A stretch of 64,000 bases of DNA from contig CAADRB010000018.1 in the NCBI GenBank assembly GCA_900708905.1, forward strand, positions 272,821-336,820, in the 5' to 3' direction. A program made the position numbers and the translations under genes. Below, in pieces: positions 10,801-25,800 of the stretch (position 1 is the first letter of the stretch; every line of letters starts with the position of its first letter). This stretch comes from Hymenolepis diminuta (Eukaryota > Platyhelminthes > Cestoda > Cyclophyllidea > Hymenolepididae). Below the pieces are notes generated by a model that was not told the origin of the DNA, did not search any database, and saw only the letters and a list, made by a program, of their open reading frames with translations.

Positions 10801-13800
10801 TCGTACACTCTCACAATTTCAACTGAGGATATAGTACGATGAGATCTAGTGAAAACTATATGTATGACCGGCAACAGTAAATAACTTAAGTCATAAGGTG
10901 GAACAGATTTAAATGTTAAGAAATAACCGAGATTAGAGCGTTTGAAGATCTTAAAGTAGCTCTACTTCAACGTTACTTTAAGAGGCCGATCTAAATTACA
11001 TTATATACACTCTCATAGAACGTATGATCTTCCTATGACTAACAGGAAACAACAGCCTTCAAAGAGTGAGAGGACCAAGAATTGACTTGGCCAATTGTGA
11101 ATTAATGAGAGGTGGAAGGAGGAAGGAATAGAAGAAGCAATTGGTAGGATAGAAGAGGCGTTAGTGCTGAGCGAGAACAATCTGGAACTGGTGATTTGTG
11201 GTACGATAAGGCGATTAACCGATCTTGCGTTCTTTATTCATTGATGGGTAGTTGAAAGTTAGAGTAAAGGTGTGAGTCAGTAGGCGCGCAATACATAGGG
11301 AGACCGTACAGGCAAGTGACGCAATCTCATACACATTTTCAAATTCTGTGGATATACCCGAATAGAGTTTAACATTATTCCCAGCTAATGCCCCGATTAT
11401 ATTACTTTAACTATTTAACTAATTGTAAATTTTTTAAATTTATTTATTACAATTAACTTGCAAAATCTACCGTGTTTCAAGACGTTACATATTAGAAGTT
11501 TTTCCATAAAATGTTCATTTTATTCTTGAAAAATCATGTTAACATTGCACTGCATTTTCCAGTTCTGTGCAGGTTTACTTGTTCAAACGTGGAAAATATG
11601 GTTTCACAGAACTGTTGACGTTTATCCTGTTTCGTTGTAAGGGCTGTCCTTAACTTACTTTCTCCAACACTGTTATTGCTGGTGGTGTAAAGTGTGGGTA
11701 TTTGAGCTTTAGATTTTCTCATTTTCTCATTATTTAAAAAGGAAGTGTCCATTGAAATTGTTTAAATTCTCCATTTGTATGAGGCTACGGGCATTACTAA
11801 CTCAGACCTAGTAGAATAAGAAATGTCGCAGAATTATGTCTCCATACTTACAGCAGTACTGCATTTCTTCATAGGCCTAATATACACTACTAATCGGACT
11901 AGCGGATGCATAACTGTAAGGGTCATGCTTTGTGGGCGAAGGTGGTCAAATATTACCTCCGAATTCCCGGATTTTCTCCCGTACGCAGTTTATCTCATGC
12001 GGAAAAACACGTGACTTCTTTCGGGTATTTAGTATTTATTAACCATTAATGACTTGAGACATCCAAACACTGGACCCTTGAGGTCGTTGGTGCTGGTCAT
12101 GTTTATCGGGCTGAGCTCCTTTTGATGGTGCAAAAGTACTGCTTTCCCTTTGCGATTATTCGTATACAATTAACAACATTGAAGGCACCTGTTCTTGCAC
12201 GAATTCTCTCGAGTATGGATTCCGCTACTTTTTGACTACTTTAGTCGAGTTTGACCGGTTACACTGGTCCATGATGTGTTTCTTCAATTGCCATAATATT
12301 GTATATATCGCATCTGTGATGATATATTCGACTAACAATTCAACATTACGCTTTCTGGAATTTACCCCTAAGGGAACGATTCTCAATAAGATCAATCTTC
12401 CATGAAAACCAGGAAAATGAGGGATATATTTTAACATCTCTTGACCGGAATATCAGTAAGCGAGTAAGAAAACTTTCCGTTGGCATGTGGAGGAAAATTT
12501 AAACAAACCAAATGGATTTCGAAACAAGAATTAAAGATAGGAGTCAGTGAATTGGGCTTGAAATTTGTATTTCACTGCAATTTTACCTCACGCCTCGGAT
12601 AACTTTGCATAAATTGCAAAATTACTTAACCATCTGATTTTATTTCAGTGACAACGCTAATAATAGAGTAAAATAACATTTAAAGTGTAGTTTTTTCTGC
12701 CAGGAGAAAAGTCGTTTCTCAAATTCTCATAAATTTAATGCTCTCGTCTGGGAATGCACACGCAATAACACATATCCAAATCGGATTTTTGTGAATCATT
12801 ACCCAGAGTTTACACTTTTGCGAAAAAACTGTAAATATTCAGACTATGTGATATTGATACGGTTAAATACTTTATTTCTGTTTCTGATATTATTTAAAGG
12901 TTCGACGGACAGGCATTCACGAATATGATCTATCTATCTACTCATTGTTAATAATATGCACGTTTATCTGTGGAGAAAGTAAGCATTACAAGTTTTCGAC
13001 GGGTGGATGCATAGCTAGAACTGTGAGAATGTAGTCTTAGGAAAGCGAGAGGGATTTGATGCAGTATTCGGGGTTTTTAATTCATTACTCCACTCAGAAA
13101 AATAAGCAACATTTGCTTTCTAAAAGCTTCATTTAAAAGACTTTCATTGCAACTTATGTTAATTTCGAGAACGATTATGTGGGGTTTCAGCCTTCCCCTG
13201 TCTTTTATAAGACTTAAAGCAACCGGAAATTGAACCCTAGATGTCCTTGTTGATTGTTGCTCTTGAGGAATTGTGATTCTGTCTATAATAAATGATACTG
13301 CTTTCTCCTCCATCTACGAGAATCTGCATTACTGGATGTCTTAACTACGGAGGGCCGATCAAGCCAAAGACTTCTTTGAGGGTCCTGATAGATTTGCCTT
13401 AGTCATGAATTCGATTAATATTCGTGTTTTAACTTCCCCGTTTTTGTGTAACGCATAAGAGTATAACGCGTAGTTTAAAGCCAATGGAATATCCATCAAC
13501 ACTGGTTAGAGTGCGTTAAGAGAACTTCTATATTCCCAGATTATTCCCTATTTTCCCTTGACCATTGACTATTGGCTGTTGGAAGAGAAAAAATGATCCT
13601 AATTGTGTTACTAACAACCCCGTTTATTCAGGTGCTTAATATACTCTGAAAAAGTGGACACAAATCTTCTCAGGAGCCCAGTGGGCAAATCATATAATTG
13701 GAAATTTGGAACACTTGGACATGACACAGTGAACTATTTCCGTTAAGTATCGGCATCCTTTTGAATTTCGGCCACTAGACCTTAAAAGTTCAATATGAGC

Positions 13801-16800
13801 CATCCAATGACCAATTTTTTCATTGACATAACCGATACCACTACACTTAGGGTCAACTTGGGTCCCTCACGGTGGATAATAAAAAAGTGATTTTAAATTC
13901 AATAAGTTTGCCTCTCACCAGGATTTCCCAGTGATGATTCTTAAAAGATGTTGATGGGTTTCATTGGCACAGTTGTTAGTCAGGAGCGTAAGACTACCAG
14001 ATACCAGTTTTGAATAAAAGGATGCTAACTTGGGCGATTTCAGTTAATGATTAGGCACATTAACCATGAAATGTTCACACTGAACATCGAAATATTTCTA
14101 AACACAATTGACTTTTCAAATGATCTCTCAAAGTGAATTTCTGCTAAGAATTTCATTGCAATATTAACTAACCCTGACATTCGTTAATGTTGTCATTTTG
14201 GGCATCGCAAGGGTTGTCAGTTGAGTGACAGTGTTTGATATTTTGCATTAGTAGTACTGTGTATTACTCTAACACAGCTGAGTCCTGGTAGCTTGAAAAT
14301 CTCAACGGGTACAATAGGCGTACGGAAAGAAACTGGCTATGCAACCATTCTTAATTTTGTATTACCGGATGCGCGCCTTCTTATAATGATTCTAAATTCA
14401 GGGCTACCTAACGAAATGAAGAGAGAATGTTTCCGTGATTATAACCCTCACACCCAAACATAATAGTTTAAAGATGGAAAAGAATGTAAAAGTACAGGAG
14501 AGTCTCGAAAACCTCCTCCTTCAACGTACTATTATTGAAACGCTGTGCATCCTCTTGTCTGATTCACCTCCTCCATACGGATGGAATTGTCATTATGTAA
14601 ATAATTTATTAATGAAAAGGTTGGCTTGAATCAGGGCATGAGGTATTTCTGTTTCGCGTGTTTCTTTATCCATTTGTCTGAGATCATTGACCACACAATA
14701 TTAGAGAAGAACGAACAGTGATTAATTAAAGTTGCGCTTTTATAAATATGCAATATTCACAGATGGCTTCTCTAGAATGTTAAATTACCCCTCCCAAGGT
14801 TCCATAACCATACTCGTTGGGTGTTTTTACTGATCTAATTTGATAAAGATGGGCCAAACACTGAACAGATTTTTCATCGATTTCATCATTATCATCTCAA
14901 CTTCTATTCATTCATTAAACCCATAAAGGGCAACTAAACTTCCTCTTTGCCTCACATTTACAGTTTTTATGCATATTCACTTTAAATTTGACAAAACGAG
15001 CGACGATCCTCACTTAAAACTGCTTGAGGGTGTCTCACCGTTTATTTGCTTTAGCCTTTTATTCGTTGAATATTGTGAATAAATATGAGTAATCTGCCAG
15101 ATTCTAAAACCTCTTCTTCAATCGTCCCGATAGAAGACTTGGTGACTAAGTTACCAATGGAGAAGAGGAGACTCACTGTAGTCGAGATGCAATCTGACGT
15201 TAACTCTATCCTATAAGAACTCAATGAGGTCAGGAAAATTGTAACTGGATTTCGGAGAATGTTATACGGGATCAAATTACAGATACTTAAAGCGTGGAAA
15301 CCTGGGATCATCGTTGTTGTTGTGATGTTTCTATGCTTTGGCTTCCTATCAGATGATAATTTTGAACCCAACTGAAAGATATTCAGAGATTAGAAATCAT
15401 TCTCACTAGTTGAAGTTGATCTCTATTTATGTTACTCTGTTTGTTCACTTGCCTATCAGAGAAAAATCTTCCTCTTCTTCCTCCTTTCTCCGAGATCGAT
15501 ACAATTTGACACTTTTGACACGTTCCCTACACTCACTTTATCCAAACTGGAAAATCTATTGAGGTGCAATAGTATGTTAAACAAGAACATAATACCTATT
15601 ATATTAACCAATTTCCGACAGGACATGTTTTTCTTGTGTGTGGAATTCTCAACATATTTGGTACCAGAACGAAATAGGTCAGTGCTAATGGCCTCTACTT
15701 GTGGAGTGAAAACACTTAAGTTCTTTTCGACCACGATGCAGAGATTCCGACAGTAACTGATTTTGCATTTGGACGACTGAAATCAATTGCAGAGATTCTG
15801 CCCTGTCTCAAATTTTGGATATTCTAGAGAAAGCGATGAGCACATTCGTCTGTATTCAGTATGGGCCGTTTTACAGATCATTAAAGTAAATTAATGAGAA
15901 CATTGAAACCTAAATAATAATAATATTTGTCGCAAGACTGAGAGCGGGATAAGAGAGGGATTCGCACATTGGAGTGTTAACGAATAGGGTTTTTTCTAGG
16001 ATTATTACATTGTAAGGAGTCAGTCAGTCGGTGTCTCACCATTTAGAAGAGATCGATGAACATAACGACCTTATTTTACTTGGTCGTTGAGTTTAACATT
16101 TCATACAATGCTGATGGAGTTTACCTGTACCCTACTCATCCCACTAGACTGATTAGCATTTATCTAGAGTGTGCTATCGTTGGAATTATTATTTATTTGA
16201 AACTAAACATGTTTGAATTAGGGAAATAGGGGGAAATCAAAAGCAAATCGTGTCCTCTTTCCAGAGGCACGATTTCCACTTACCCAATCATATTATTATG
16301 CCTGATTCTAGAATGCCCTATGCATGAAAAGCGACAGCAGTCGTTGCGCAGTTGTCTTAAACGAGACCAAACAAAAATGAGCAAAACTAACACAATGAAA
16401 GTGGCAGATATCTTGTTTGCCATTGACTGTCTTGCAGATAATTCTTCGTAACCTTTACATTACAGTAAGCAAACCTATTTTCGAAAAAGTGCATGAGAAC
16501 GAATGAAGATAAGAGGCAAATTAGAGTAATGTCGGGATGAAGAGGGTCAATGTTATGACTAAACATAACTTGCACTATTCCTGTTAAACTGAATATGCTT
16601 GCAAATCGTACTTTATTATCCAGTATTATCATATGTCAAGTATCTTTGTTAAAGTGATTAGTCCTCTCGGACGATATCTGAACATGTCTTGATTATATAC
16701 TGATAACTTAGAGGTCACTCAATTATCTGCTGGTAAATCATTGTATAATTAATTAATTAATTAACCTATCAAAACCCATACAAGGTTTGATAGCAAAGAT

Positions 16801-19800
16801 TGCAAAATTATCAATTTCGGTGTTTTTCATCTATTTTGTTTAGGTTGAATACTTATTCTCAGACAAGACCGGAACGTTGACCAAAAACGAGATGTCATTT
16901 CAACGACTGGCAATAGCAGAAGGCACTTATCTCCTCCGCGATGCTATGTTGCATCCCCTATTTGAAGTGAAAGTAAAGAAAATGCGAGATCTTCGAACAC
17001 CGAGGTACTCAGGAGTGGGTCTGCCCTCAACTCAAATGCCAACAAATGCTCAAATTTTGCTCATCTTTCTTGCACTCTGTCACACTGTGAGAGTTGAACA
17101 AGATCCAGACGCCAGGGAATCTGTGATGATCAGTTTGATGTCGCTTAAGAAAAGGGACCCGTTGGGTAAAAGGGTGAGAGATGGATTGAAGAAGCTGCGA
17201 CCAAGTAAGATACAGCCTCCCTCAAAAGAATGGACTTCTCGGAGGCGAGAGTCGGCAATCTTGTCGGCTCAGGAAGCCGTCAGTGCGGTTAATAGGGGAT
17301 CGACCGTCAAATCCTTCCAGGAATATGAGTATCAGGTAAATTAGGTAACTGGAATTCTCTGCAATTCATTTAAAACGGGACAACTTTACACGCATTTCCT
17401 TAGAAAATTGCTGATAATTTTAACCTTAAATGAAGCTCTTGCCATTCGAAATTATCCTATTCATTTAGCCAGTTGTATTTGCAGGATAAAACTCGGAATG
17501 GTAAGCGGTGTCGAAAATGTTTGCATTGTGCACCAACGATGAAGCAGTAACGTTCGCGTTTCCAAAGTCAAGGACCCCTAGGCCATATCTCACTAGATAT
17601 GGATCCATGGATTTAAAATATGAAGGGCATCAAGAGGTACTGGTCCACTGGGAGATGACAAAATGCCAATTCTTTATCAGTGATGCTTCTGTTTATGTTT
17701 CTTTCAATACGGCTTCATATCAGCGGATCAAGAACTGAGAGCATCTTTAAGTTTCGAAAATATAGAGGATGCGTAGGGCATCTGAGGACACTTATATTTT
17801 GTAAGCTAAACTCATACGATGATAGGTAATGTGTTTTCATATCAGTAGATCTCATAACAGATACTACTATAAGGAATGAAATAAAATGACGCGCTGTAGA
17901 AGTGTCCACAAAACCAAAAAGCCGCAATTTACAGATTGCACAGATTTCTACAAGTCACCAGATCTTTCGTTGGCAAAGCTGGAAGGTAGCTGAACGAATG
18001 AATAAATGAATGAACGAACGAAGGAACGAAAACAATGGAGATGAATTGGCCACCACGAGGAAGAGGAAAATGGAAATAGAGGCATTGTCAACGCTCTGTT
18101 GATTCAGTCAGAACACCTGAGTTTGTGAGAAGAGTGCGTAGCATGATGAACTAAAATCCTGGCAAGTCAACGTGCCAGGACTTCTTGCCAAAGATCTTTT
18201 AGTGCCTGAAGGAACAATAAGGAATATTCTTCATCAAGACCTCGAATACAGATCATGCGCTCTTAGGCGAGGTTGTCAGTTTATGTGGACAAAAAACAAC
18301 CCACGAGAATCGTTAAATGCGTGCAAAAGGACTCTGAGAGAAATTGAAGCACCAGAAGAAGAGGAGTGTCTTTTGTTTTCGTGTTTTCTCCCACGAAAAC
18401 AACTTCCATCGGGATGAAGATGTCAATGGAAGAAGTGATAGGTGGCCATATTCAGGCGAACCCCACTGAAGTTCCAACTGTTGTGCATGCACACGGAGTT
18501 TCCAGGAAAAGTGATGATTTTCGGTGTTGTGAAGGATAGTGAGGGAGGGCCACTTCATAACTCCTCAATTTTTTTCACCTCGCCTTAGAGCCAATACAGA
18601 TGCAGACGCCTGTACTGACGAAGTTCTTCAAACCGTTGTTGTTAAGCCACCTTGGATAGACAGCGTAGGCAATGGAGGAAGACCTTATGTCTTCCTCCTT
18701 ATGGAAGATCTTCGGTTCCATTCCATAGAGCTCTCGGAATTCAGGATTGGATGGCCGAGAATTTCCAGCACCATGTCACATCAAACTTATGGCCACGTTC
18801 TAACTGTTCACCAGACTTTAATCCTTTGCCTTATTACATGTGGGGCAGGGCGTGGATGAAAAGGAAGTTAGTAGCACCAAATCCTATCTCTCATGGAAGC
18901 AGTAGCCCGTTCAGTAGCCTGAGGAACGGGCGAAATCAATAAAAACCATCTCATCCAAGCTTGCAGCCACTTTTGGACTCGGATAGAGTGGGTGCTAGAT
19001 GCCGAAGGAGGATATGTAGAACATACTCTAGGTTAATATTATGTCCGTTTGTTTTGTTATAAGAAATTGTAAGTTTCAACCATTAAGAGTTTCATTTTCT
19101 CTTTTACTGAAAGTGCGTAGAGTGTCCTCAGATATCCTTCTCATCCTATGTATAGTTTTTCGAATATTGTTATGAGAATTCTGTGGGTCTTTTTTCTAAA
19201 TTTTCTCTTATATATCTTTTAACTGATAGGCGAAGAATGTATTTATTGCAGAATTTTAGCACTATTTTCAATTTGATTCACTTCTTTATATATTTACTAT
19301 CAATTGTATGCATGATATTATGCTAATAAGGGGATTTGTTTTGTGCTTAATGTAAACACACATTTCATGGCAATAGGCCGTACAAATCGCTGGGTTAGAA
19401 AATATTCCTATACACACTATGTCTTCAAATATTGTTTTGTCAACTGCAAATATACCCACAGAATGGCTATATTTTTTTGAAGAAATAATTTACGGGTTAG
19501 TTACTTGTTATTTAATTAAAATATATTATTTATTTGTACTTTTTAATGATGGCATGACTGGTCTTTTAATGCGATAAATCATTTCTCTTGATTGATACTT
19601 CTTAGATTAATGGCTGATTTTGCCCTGGTTAGGTTGTTTTTATGAAATAAAAATCTATTAGCAACAGAATATTTTGTGTATGACTTTTTCATTTTAAAAT
19701 GTTTTGCTTTTAAAAGGCTGACTATCAGATCACAACAACAAGGGTACCCTCCAAAACAAATGAAGTGGAGACAATATGTTTTTAAATTTATTAGACATTA

Positions 19801-22800
19801 TCAACAGGGCACTGTAAGACGAAGCCATTAGTGAAATATTGCTAAGTACCATGTACATATTGCTAATATGTGTTAATATCAATCCCAATAAGTTTTTGAA
19901 GAAGAGTGTTACCATATGACGATTTACGAACTTAACAATTGCCTTCCAAAATATCTGGTTCATAATAGCTGCTTGCAATGGAAACTAATTATAAGATATA
20001 TAGGGATTACTCTGAGATAAAACATTTACTTAATATTTTGAGTTTTCTTTGCCAATGTTGTATAATTGTCAACATGATAGAAGTTTTCAATAATCTTCTC
20101 GAATAAAATGATGAATGTCGGATCAATTTCCGTCGCGGAGCTTGCATTTTAGATCTTTCACCGCTAAAATTTTGCAGGCTTAGTAATAGGTCCATTTATT
20201 TAAATTCATATAGAGTATTCAAATTAGACAATATGATGCGTTAATTTCAAGTTCTAGTATATTGAAGAGAGAGCTCTACGAGCTCTTATAACTGCTTATT
20301 CGTCATATTTTGACTTAGTAAAGAGAGATGTACTCCTGGAAACAGTTTCTTTTTAATTCGTTGAGTATCCTTTGATTTTGAATCCTTATATGAAAGCATA
20401 CATCCAGTAACGCAACAAAGACTGAGAAGATTGATTGCATTGCCAATTTCTTCTTTACACCCTCATTATAATTGACATGAAGATGCAATGGTTTAAAACC
20501 GAGGTTCATATGCATCCTGTTTGGCTGATGATTACTGAAACTATGCCATATTAATAATGTCAGACCAATTTTTGGAATGTTGTTAGATCAATTTAGAAGA
20601 GATCAGGTAGAGCTGATTTGGAAAATACATGTTGAGCTGGAAGCTATATAGCTTTAAATGATATTTTTCAAGAGAAAAGAAATGTAAATTCTTGTGCTTA
20701 TCCCAAATTTTTCAGGAAAAAATGGCTAATTTAATTTAGGATTATGTATATTTGTAATACAAATGAATTTTCGGATTCTCTAGGGCATTTTTTTAATGCT
20801 AAAATGAATTAGTTCTGCAGTTACTGAGTCTCATATAACACCTCAGCATTTCATTTATGCCAAACTGGAAGTTTTTTTCGAGAATACCATGGCAGAAACT
20901 TCAGACACAGGTGAGTCATTATATCGTATTTTGCGACTGTTCCGATATGAGTTTCTTGGCAATCAGAAGATGATTGCGTTATATACTCGATAAAGCCAAC
21001 CTTAATTTGTGCCTATGTTATTTAAGGTCTGAAGAATTCAATAAATAGTCAAGGGTCTTAACAGCTAAACTAAAAACTTGAAGGAGCTTTGCGGTTAAAC
21101 ATTAACTTTAAATTCAAAATATATAAGTTATATATATATATATATGAAGTAGTTTTCATGGCAATAAAATATATAGGTATTAATAGTTGCATTTATTTTT
21201 CTCGAAAAAAATTAAAGTATTAAATAATAACTGGTGAAACATAACTTACCGGTGACACAATGGTCTACGTGCATATCCGTCAAATCAGAAGTCAGAAGAT
21301 CGGTGCTCATTGGTGTGTGACCGGTGATTTAGTTGGCCGACCACACTAATTTCAAAAAGGGAGTTGGAAGAATGCAATCGCCCCAGGAAAGCAACTGGGC
21401 TGGGTAGGTAGAAAGTCTTGAAAGCTTATGGTAACTTTAAGTCATGTTCTTAACTCGGCGTAAAACGTCAAATGTGATTTTTTTAATATTTCAAATGAGG
21501 CCATTATTATATGCTACCTTTTTATTATTTATGTGTTTTTAATTTTCAAATCTAGGCATCTTCACCAGATGAAAAGACCTTCGTGGAAGGATGTCGTGAT
21601 CTCGGAATTATATACCATGGTGAGAATAAACAACAATTACAGGTATATTTCTACGACTTTAAACTTAAAAGCTTATTAACTCATAATTGATCTCCGTAAT
21701 TCACCTGTTTGAAGGTAATTTTTTGCTTTTAACAATCCATCTGAGAATTAGAAAGTTTGCTATTTTTCAAAGATACCAATCTCTAAGAATCAAAATTTCA
21801 CAGTTCCAATCATTACGAAAAGGCCGTTCCACAGGTTACTTAAAAAATACAGGCTGTGGCATATAGGCAGCCTTGTAGGACTATCATGCTTACCTTCTAG
21901 GGTTGTCTAAAATGAAGACAGTATGTTTAGTTTCTAGACCAGAGTAAATACAATTTTTGACTTATCTTGAATATGTAGATTAGTATAAATAATTTTTTCC
22001 TACTGTTTGTGATTAAGACGTACCTCTTTTAAGTTAGGAGGTCACAAAATCGATGCTCATCCAGTGATGTGAATAGTCAACCGCACTGACTGCTTTCAAT
22101 TAACAGGAGTGAATGTAAAATGGGGTTATCTTTCCACTACTCAAGTCAAATGCTTTGAACCCTTCCAGAGTGGACCTGGAAAGTTTCTTAACATTCATAT
22201 TGCAATTCCCATATTATATTACATTTCAGGTAGTAACCGTCTTTGGCAAGAAAGGTCTCCAATACCGACTTCTGGATGTTCTTGAATTTGACTCAAACCG
22301 AAAGTGCATGTCTGTAATCATTCAACCTGTTTTGAAGGGCGAACCGGAGACGCCTGAATATATTCCAGAAAAACCTGCTTTGGTTCTCTGCAAAGGTGCT
22401 GATTCCAGCATTCTCGAAAAGGTGAGTTATTTTGATGCATTTGTCTCAGATTTTGTTTAAAAGTGTAAAATGTGCTAAGTAGGCTATCTTTTTGAATACT
22501 ATATCAATAAACCGCAGTGTTTTCAATGTTCAGCCTGTGTCGCCAATAGTAGCAATCTAAGTTTTGATCTACGTTATCCCTGCTAAACACTTAGCTGGTA
22601 ATATTTAAATAGAACAATGAACTTGGCAATCAAATAAAACGTCATGGGTTGAAAAATAAATAAATAATATACTGAATAGCAGATAACGCTCAGAAATATA
22701 CGACTCTAAATGAATGGTACTATCCTGTTTGAATGTACATACGATTGCAAAGGAACTTATGCATTTCTTACAATGTGCACTGAGTGGAAAAATATATAAT

Positions 22801-25800
22801 CAACACCAGTTGCGATTCTGAACAAGCCCTACTTACGAGTAAGGATGACATATGTATGAATGAATAGCATATGAAGGGAATGAATCCTAATTGATAAAAA
22901 AACGTCCAACACACCAAGAATTTTCAAAATCTTGAGAGATCTAATGATAAGTACTAAGGCTCCGGGTTTGCATGCAAATTTCTATTTATTAATCAGTGTG
23001 TCATTTTATCTCGTTTTTATTTGTGGCCATTGTCAGCATCTGATTAGAGTGATTAAATAGCTATCATTTATAAAACATTGTTTCAGAATTTTATTTTGTT
23101 CAATCTTATAAATAAGTATTGTTCAGATTATACTACTAAATTCAGATTATGTACTAACAAAAGCTAACGAAGGTGATAAAAATGAGTTTCATACAAATAT
23201 CTTTTTCGTTTGCCTACTGGAGAGAATATTGAACAAATATCCTTAAAAGGGATGGGGAAAAATCTCTATTCATAATATTGAAAAATCATCTGGCAATATT
23301 GAATTATGTGCCATATTTTGCTAGATATGATAAGAGCATCAAACAGTTATTTTTAGGCAGAGGCTAGGAGATATAAAGGGGTCTGAATACTTGGTTGAAT
23401 GCTTTCTTCTCTTTTTTTATAACTAACAATCTTACTCGATTCGTATATTGTGTCAAGAGTACATTTTTCTTTAAAGTAAGAGCTGTAAGTTAATTAAATC
23501 TTTACCTGCGATAAAATCAGTACTCGGCTATTTAATTAAGAAGAATCATGCATAAAAGCGCCTCTTTGAATTTATACAGTGGATTAGTAGTTATTTCTTA
23601 CAAGTCTCCATAAATGTGAGCTTATATACCTAGATCATATCCAGATTTCATTTTCTGTTAAAATTTAGGTATTCTATCGGCAAATTACACTAGTTCTGGT
23701 GACAAGAAGTTATGCAAATGAAACTGGATGACGGAGATTACAAGGAGTGATAAATGTGGTCACCCCGTCTTTATTAACAATGAACACACTTAAAAATGAA
23801 ATGAATAGTTGAAAATAATTGTGAACACAGAAGGAGCACAAGGGATAGTCCGGCAGTGATCTTACTCTTTATGATCGCGAGTAATGATCTTGAGCACAGT
23901 ATGTGTTTATCATGAAATTTTCAACTCACCTGTAAGGTATGAGAACAACGAACCTATCATTAACTTTGTAAAGAATCTGACAAATGAAAATGACCTCTAT
24001 AGATTCCACAATTAACGCGGATTTATTATCGACCTTCACGCGTTGCATTTTTTATTGTTTCACATACAAGCAAAGCTTTCCCTAACGTATATAGCAGCTT
24101 GTCGCAATTAGCGATCGGCCGCGTTTAAGAAACATAATTACGCATTGTCTTTTCTTACATTGCGGAAATTTTCAGACACATGATTTTTAACTAGTGCGAG
24201 AAAATGGAGGCTTTTCAAACAGCAGTTTATTGTAAATTACTGCAGCCGATTATTTTAACTTAAATCACAGCTGATTCGAAGCTCCTATCATCTATCATCG
24301 TTTTGCAATCGTTAATCTTCAAGTTAAAAGCCTTAATACTGTTGGATAATGAAACAAACAGTTGTCTTTAAAATGGGTGGAAATATCTCTATTTAAAATT
24401 TTAATGGAATGTTAAACAGGACAATTTTAATGCGTTATTTTTCCTGGATAAGATCAAAATATCGAACAATCAGCTCTAGACAATGATTAGAGGTAATGTA
24501 GGAATCTGATTATCTGATCGACAGCTATTATCTCTTTTAATTTTTAATGTAATTTTTTTACTAAAGTAGAAGACACAGTATTCAGCCCTAATAATCAGCA
24601 AAAATTTGTCAGTTAACATTCTTGTTAAAGATAAGATTTGGACATAAAGTTATATAGCTTCAAATTTTACAGTTATCGAATTAGAAAGCAGGAAAAATAT
24701 GTCTTTCTTCAAAAGTAAGGATATCTCTGGAGCTTGAGTTGAAATTTGCGCCTCGTTGTCTTTGAAATCTGCGCCATCACATCTTCAGGATACGTGAGAA
24801 CTTTATTTCTACTGGAGGATAATTATCATGGCAATTAGGAATAATTGCACCGATTTTCATGAACGGAGATTTGACTTCTCTTGTAGCTTTCTGATCATTT
24901 CAGCCTAATTTGTTTGATATCAGAAAGCAAACGAGTTTAAGAGTAGGTATTTGCAACTACTCCTATCTTCATTTATGAAGTAGTTAGACACTATAATGCT
25001 AAATTAACCGCAACTATGCATATAGACATTTTCCTGTTATTCCCATGGTATTGGTAGCGCAAAAATTTTCCATATACATATATATATATATACCTCCTGT
25101 GTCCTCTGCTTTGTTTTCCGATATAAAGGTTGACAAGTTAGAGTACAAAATCTCTACAACCACCTTCACAATGACATTTATGCTATTATCTCTTGTTTTC
25201 TTTAAATAAGAACTTGGCGCTTAGTTCTCGCCTGACTAACTTTTACTTTAAGTGGTTAATAATTGATCTAGTCCCCTACCGGATGAAGGACTTAATTGTC
25301 TTTTAGGCAACAGGTTAAAAATTCTATCCCTCAAATTAAATAGAACGCATTATGAGAAGTGTTAAATATTATCGTTATTGACAAGCTGCCGCTTCTAGTG
25401 GATATGTTAATTATGTGATGAGTTCGGTATTGGTAAAGTAAATGTAGTCACTTAGACTGAGATAACACATTTGAAAATAAAGTAGAGAAAAAAGATATTT
25501 GATTTAGCCAAGGTCATCCCCGAGGGATTTGACAGATAATTCGAAATAGACAAGAGGTTTTTATAGCTACTTATCATGTGCTTGATTTGTAATTATAATT
25601 TTATTGGCGTTACTTTGAGAATTTTTGTAATGTAATTTGGGGTTGTTATTCAGTGCATATTAGCGATTTGAAAAACAACTTTGATGTAATTTAGAGAAGT
25701 AGAGTTTGAAGCAACAACAAATTACTTCAGTAATACTACTTTTGAATACCGATTAAATTGGGGACAGCAATGTTCTCTTAAAATGTATACTTTTCATGAA

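Larger units (their letters stand above)
17336..21555 (+). other. Gene B intron 2 (4,220 bp)
   Basis: It contains mariner copy 1 (17770-19133), a tRNA-like repeat (about 21251-21432), a short TA microsatellite near 21128-21145, and two exon-like segments (17485-17500 and 20821-20910) that have splice signals but no demonstrated place in the gene. Confidence 0.85.

Noticed and set aside
11107..11245. Coding-like 46-codon stretch (RWKEEGIEEAIGRIEEALVL..)
   Set aside because: It is open and helical-looking but has no acceptor or donor in phase and no recognised family; too weak to call.
17508..17738. ORF of 76 codons after gene B exon 2
   Set aside because: It has no family features, no acceptor in phase, and the flippase alignment needs nothing here.
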